From: Vibrio crassostreae 9ZC13
Lineage (GTDB): Bacteria > Pseudomonadota > Gammaproteobacteria > Enterobacterales > Vibrionaceae
NCBI RefSeq assembly: GCF_000272045.2
Contig: NZ_AJYZ02000042.1
Coordinates: 214,047-278,046 of the forward strand
Direction: 5' to 3'
DNA length: 64,000 nt
Shown: in pieces, positions 61,815 through 64,000 of the stretch
Position numbering within the stretch: position 1 is the first letter of the stretch
Layout of the letters: the number at the start of each line of letters is the position of its first letter
The notes under the pieces: generated by a model
What the model saw: the letters and a program-made list of their open reading frames with translations, nothing else
The model's database searches: none
Told to the model about the DNA's origin: nothing
Translations under genes and position numbers: made by a program

Positions 61815-62315
61815 CTATAAAAACTTCTCGATAAGGATCTCGTCAAAGTACTGATCGCCAATCTTACCGTGTTTCTTAGCCGTTCCGACGATTTCAAAAC
61901 CTTGCTTAAGGTATACCGCTAACGCGCGCTCGTTGTCTGCTCTTACATAGGCGAACAGCTTTTCGTAACCTTTCGCTTTGGCTGCCTTAAATGTGTAATC
62001 AAACAACTGTTTTGCAACGCCCTGCCCACGGCTATTTGCATCAACATAAGTGCCAATAATACCAACATGGTCAAAGGCCTTAGTGTAAGTAGCAAATGGT
62101 TCGACATTCTGAAAACCAAGTAACTGGTTGGTCGTTTCGTTGACTGCAACGCTAAACACACCACGTTTTGGAAACGACTCAATGAATGCCTTTTCTTCAT
62201 CAACAGTAAAAGTCTGATCCAAGATCGTATAGCGCGCTTCGATAATGATTGGATTTAATACATCAATAATGCCTTGTGCATCTTCTACCGCGACTTCTCT
62301 GATTGTTAAGCTCAT
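61815..62315 (-). CDS. GNAT family N-acetyltransferase
   Basis: 166 residues; YVDANSRGQGVAKQLFDYTFKAAKAKG and NERALAVYLKQGFEIVGTAKKHGKIGDQYFDEI resemble the L-amino-acid or phosphinothricin acetyltransferase-like subgroup. Substrate unproven. Confidence 0.83.
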   Translation of the reverse strand: MSLTIREVAVEDAQGIIDVLNPIIIEARYTILDQTFTVDEEKAFIESFPKRGVFSVAVNETTNQLLGFQNVEPFATYTKAFDHVGIIGTYVDANSRGQGVAKQLFDYTFKAAKAKGYEKLFAYVRADNERALAVYLKQGFEIVGTAKKHGKIGDQYFDEILIEKFL

Positions 62316-62354
62316 ACTTCTCTACCTTTTTATTGCTTTGGGCAGATTCTATCG

Positions 62355-63299
62355 CTATATGCCATCTCTTTGATAGGACAGAATGTTGTCGAAAGCGATA
62401 TCGAAGTAGAGTTCGTAGCTATTTTGTTCAACATAGCCCAAATGTGGAGTCGCTGTGACGTTTGGTAAGGACAATAGCGGTTCGGTGTCTATTGTTACTG
62501 GCTCACAATCGAACACATCAATAGCGGCTGTTTTGGTCGGTACCTCACGTAGTCCATGATACAGAGCCATCGGTTCCACTAACTCAGCACGACTGATGTT
62601 CACAAACAGCGAGTTCGGCTTCATCAAGCTGAGGTCGTGTGCCGTAACACATCCTCTGGTGACATCATTCAAACGCAAATGCAAAGAAAGCACATCAACT
62701 TCTCGAAAGAAATCTTGTTTGGTTGTTGCTGCTTTGAAGCCATCTGTTTGTGCTTGATCGCGTGAAACTTGGCTCCCCCACACTACGACAGACATCCCAA
62801 ATGCTTGGGCATATTGTGCAATGCATTTGCCGATCTTGCCGTAGCCCCAAATACCAAGCTTCAAGCCCTTCAAAGTTCGACCTAGCCCTAACGAGCCAGA
62901 ATCCTGCCACTGGTTTTGTTTAAGGTTTGACGCGTAAGTAGGAATGTTGCGCGATGCAGCCATAATCAGCGCCCAGCATAGCTCGGAAGGCGCAACAGGC
63001 GAGCCTCGACCTTCTAAAACGGTAACACCAAATCGTTCGCACATTTGCGGGTCGATATGGTTGCTCACTTTGCCCGTCTGGCTAATCAGCTTGAGGTTGG
63101 GGAGTTGTGATAACAAAGATTCGGTGATCTCGGTTCTTTCACGAATGAGCACAATGGCTTCAAACGAGACCAACTTAGCGACGAGCTCTTGCTCTGAGTA
63201 AGTCTCGGTAAATACCGTGACATCGTATTGTTCGAGTTTGTTGAAGCAATCGAGGTCTTTAACGACGTTCTGGTAGTCATCCAATATCGCTATCTTCAC
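62355..63299 (-). CDS. D-2-hydroxyacid dehydrogenase family protein
   Basis: 314 residues from a GTG start preceded by AAGGAGAG. The NAD-binding loop is LGIWGYGKIGKCIAQYAQAF; the catalytic Arg (VNISRAELVEP), Glu (FDCEP) and His (ATPHLGYVE) are present. The 3-phosphoglycerate dehydrogenase-like subgroup is likely; substrate unknown. Confidence 0.86.
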   Translation of the reverse strand: MKIAILDDYQNVVKDLDCFNKLEQYDVTVFTETYSEQELVAKLVSFEAIVLIRERTEITESLLSQLPNLKLISQTGKVSNHIDPQMCERFGVTVLEGRGSPVAPSELCWALIMAASRNIPTYASNLKQNQWQDSGSLGLGRTLKGLKLGIWGYGKIGKCIAQYAQAFGMSVVVWGSQVSRDQAQTDGFKAATTKQDFFREVDVLSLHLRLNDVTRGCVTAHDLSLMKPNSLFVNISRAELVEPMALYHGLREVPTKTAAIDVFDCEPVTIDTEPLLSLPNVTATPHLGYVEQNSYELYFDIAFDNILSYQRDGI

Positions 63300-63395
63300 A
63301 TCACTCTCCTTGTGATTGTTAATCTTCTGGCTTTGTTCAAATGAAGACTAAGGTGCCATGCCTTTCGATTCAACACGGCACGCGCTAGAACTTCA

Positions 63396-63860
63396 CTATT
63401 GATAAACCACTTTGAAACGCTCCAACATAAGTAACATGTCTTCACTTGGTGAGATCTTGAGCTCTTCACATTCACGAGAGAAGAAGTTCCAGTGAGCTTC
63501 TTTCCACCATTCGAGTGTTTTGTCACCCTCGCCTTCGGCAGCAGCAAACTCCGCCGTCACTTCGTTGTATTTGCACGACGACACCGACGTGATCTCAACA
63601 ATACATACGGGCTTACCATCCCAATCGGTGACGACTTGCAAGTGACCAACTATGGGTCTCGTCTCGCCTTCATGGGTATACCAGTGTTCAAGGCCGCAGG
63701 ACGCCTGTTTTTCACCTTTTAAAATCAACTGTGCGCAGAGGTTAGCGTTGTACTCGTCGGCGCAGTAATAATCAGCACTAAAGGAGGTGTATTGCGAAGC
63801 AACGTCTGCTGGTAATGTGTTGAGGTAGCTATCAAGATAAGCTTTGCTTCTTTCTTCCAT
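63396..63860 (-). CDS. ASCH domain protein
   Basis: 154 residues with an ASCH (PUA-like) fold: LCAQLILKGEKQASCGLEHWYTHEGE, then VGHLQVVTDWDGKPVCIVEITSVSSCKYNEV and WWKEAHWNFFSRECEELKISPSEDMLLMLERFKVVY. ASCH proteins bind RNA or hydrolyse acetylated cytidine derivatives. The 140 bp to the right edge hold no gene. Confidence 0.82.
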   Translation of the reverse strand: MEERSKAYLDSYLNTLPADVASQYTSFSADYYCADEYNANLCAQLILKGEKQASCGLEHWYTHEGETRPIVGHLQVVTDWDGKPVCIVEITSVSSCKYNEVTAEFAAAEGEGDKTLEWWKEAHWNFFSRECEELKISPSEDMLLMLERFKVVYQ

Positions 63861-64000
63861 GATCTTTCCAAATTCAATATCAGGTTGAGCCGATAAACAC
63901 TTATAGATTAAGCATCTGGCTGCATTGGGAGTAACCTATCAAGTCAGGTTATAGCTGTAAACCGAGTGAATATCAAAATGCGGGCTGAGAAAGAAGAATA

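Noticed and set aside
63351-63380. GGTGCCATGCCTTTCGATTCA as an attC relic
   Set aside because: Short partial match, no complementary partner box seen.
1-64000. tRNA, rRNA, CRISPR arrays, insertion sequences, integrase, phage genes
   Set aside because: Looked for on both strands; no cloverleaf, spacer array, transposase or integrase motif was seen.

Overview
The window looks like a Vibrio chromosome, probably of the Splendidus clade. The evidence is a syp-type exopolysaccharide locus in the canonical Vibrio gene order, Vibrio-type integron attC sites, a CatB-like acetyltransferase and a Cass2-type effector-binding protein typical of Vibrio cassettes, AT-rich spacers and Shine-Dalgarno-led genes. 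I saw no rRNA, tRNA, CRISPR array, integrase, transposase or prophage.

Left part (1-20.8 kb). A partial signal-peptide ATP-dependent DNA ligase runs off the left edge. A syp-like polysaccharide locus follows: STAS protein SypA, OmpA lipoprotein SypB, six-SLBB exporter SypC, degenerate BY-kinase SypD, a stand-alone HPt protein where sensor kinase SypF would be expected, sigma54 activator SypG, a GT4 glycosyltransferase, and SypL-M-N-O-P-Q-R (polymerase, acetyltransferase, glycosyltransferase, chain-length protein, two glycosyltransferases, initiating phosphosugar transferase). Four -24/-12 promoters, each preceded by a TTCTCA-N3-TGAGAA type palindrome, suggest a SypG regulon. A three-gene ProU/ChoXWV-type osmolyte transporter sits between sypD and the HPt gene. 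There is no SypE, no full SypF and no recognisable Wzx flippase.

Middle part (21-35.3 kb). Small minus-strand genes lead to two integron-type cassettes with attC-like ends. One carries a two-gene operon whose layout and some sequence resemble RexA/RexB phage exclusion. An arginine-type ABC transporter (artPIQM order), an MsbA-like ABC exporter, a thioesterase, a U32 family RNA-hydroxylation protein and a GST follow.

Right part (35.4-64 kb). About 40 mostly small genes lie almost all on the minus strand: ten GNAT acetyltransferases, four VOC proteins, CatB, Cass2, a Rof-like Rho inhibitor, small twin-CxxC proteins, DinB, DUF2000, DUF3291, RraA, MBL, NUDIX, HAD and others. The content is like that of a Vibrio integron, but clear attC sites survive only at 54.7-56.4 kb, where four bracket three cassettes. 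Several genes end inside degenerate tandem repeats that straddle the stop codon. A structured leader or small RNA with its own terminator precedes a P-loop kinase near 40.9-41.1 kb.

All calls come from reading the sequence and from memory of protein families. No database search was run.
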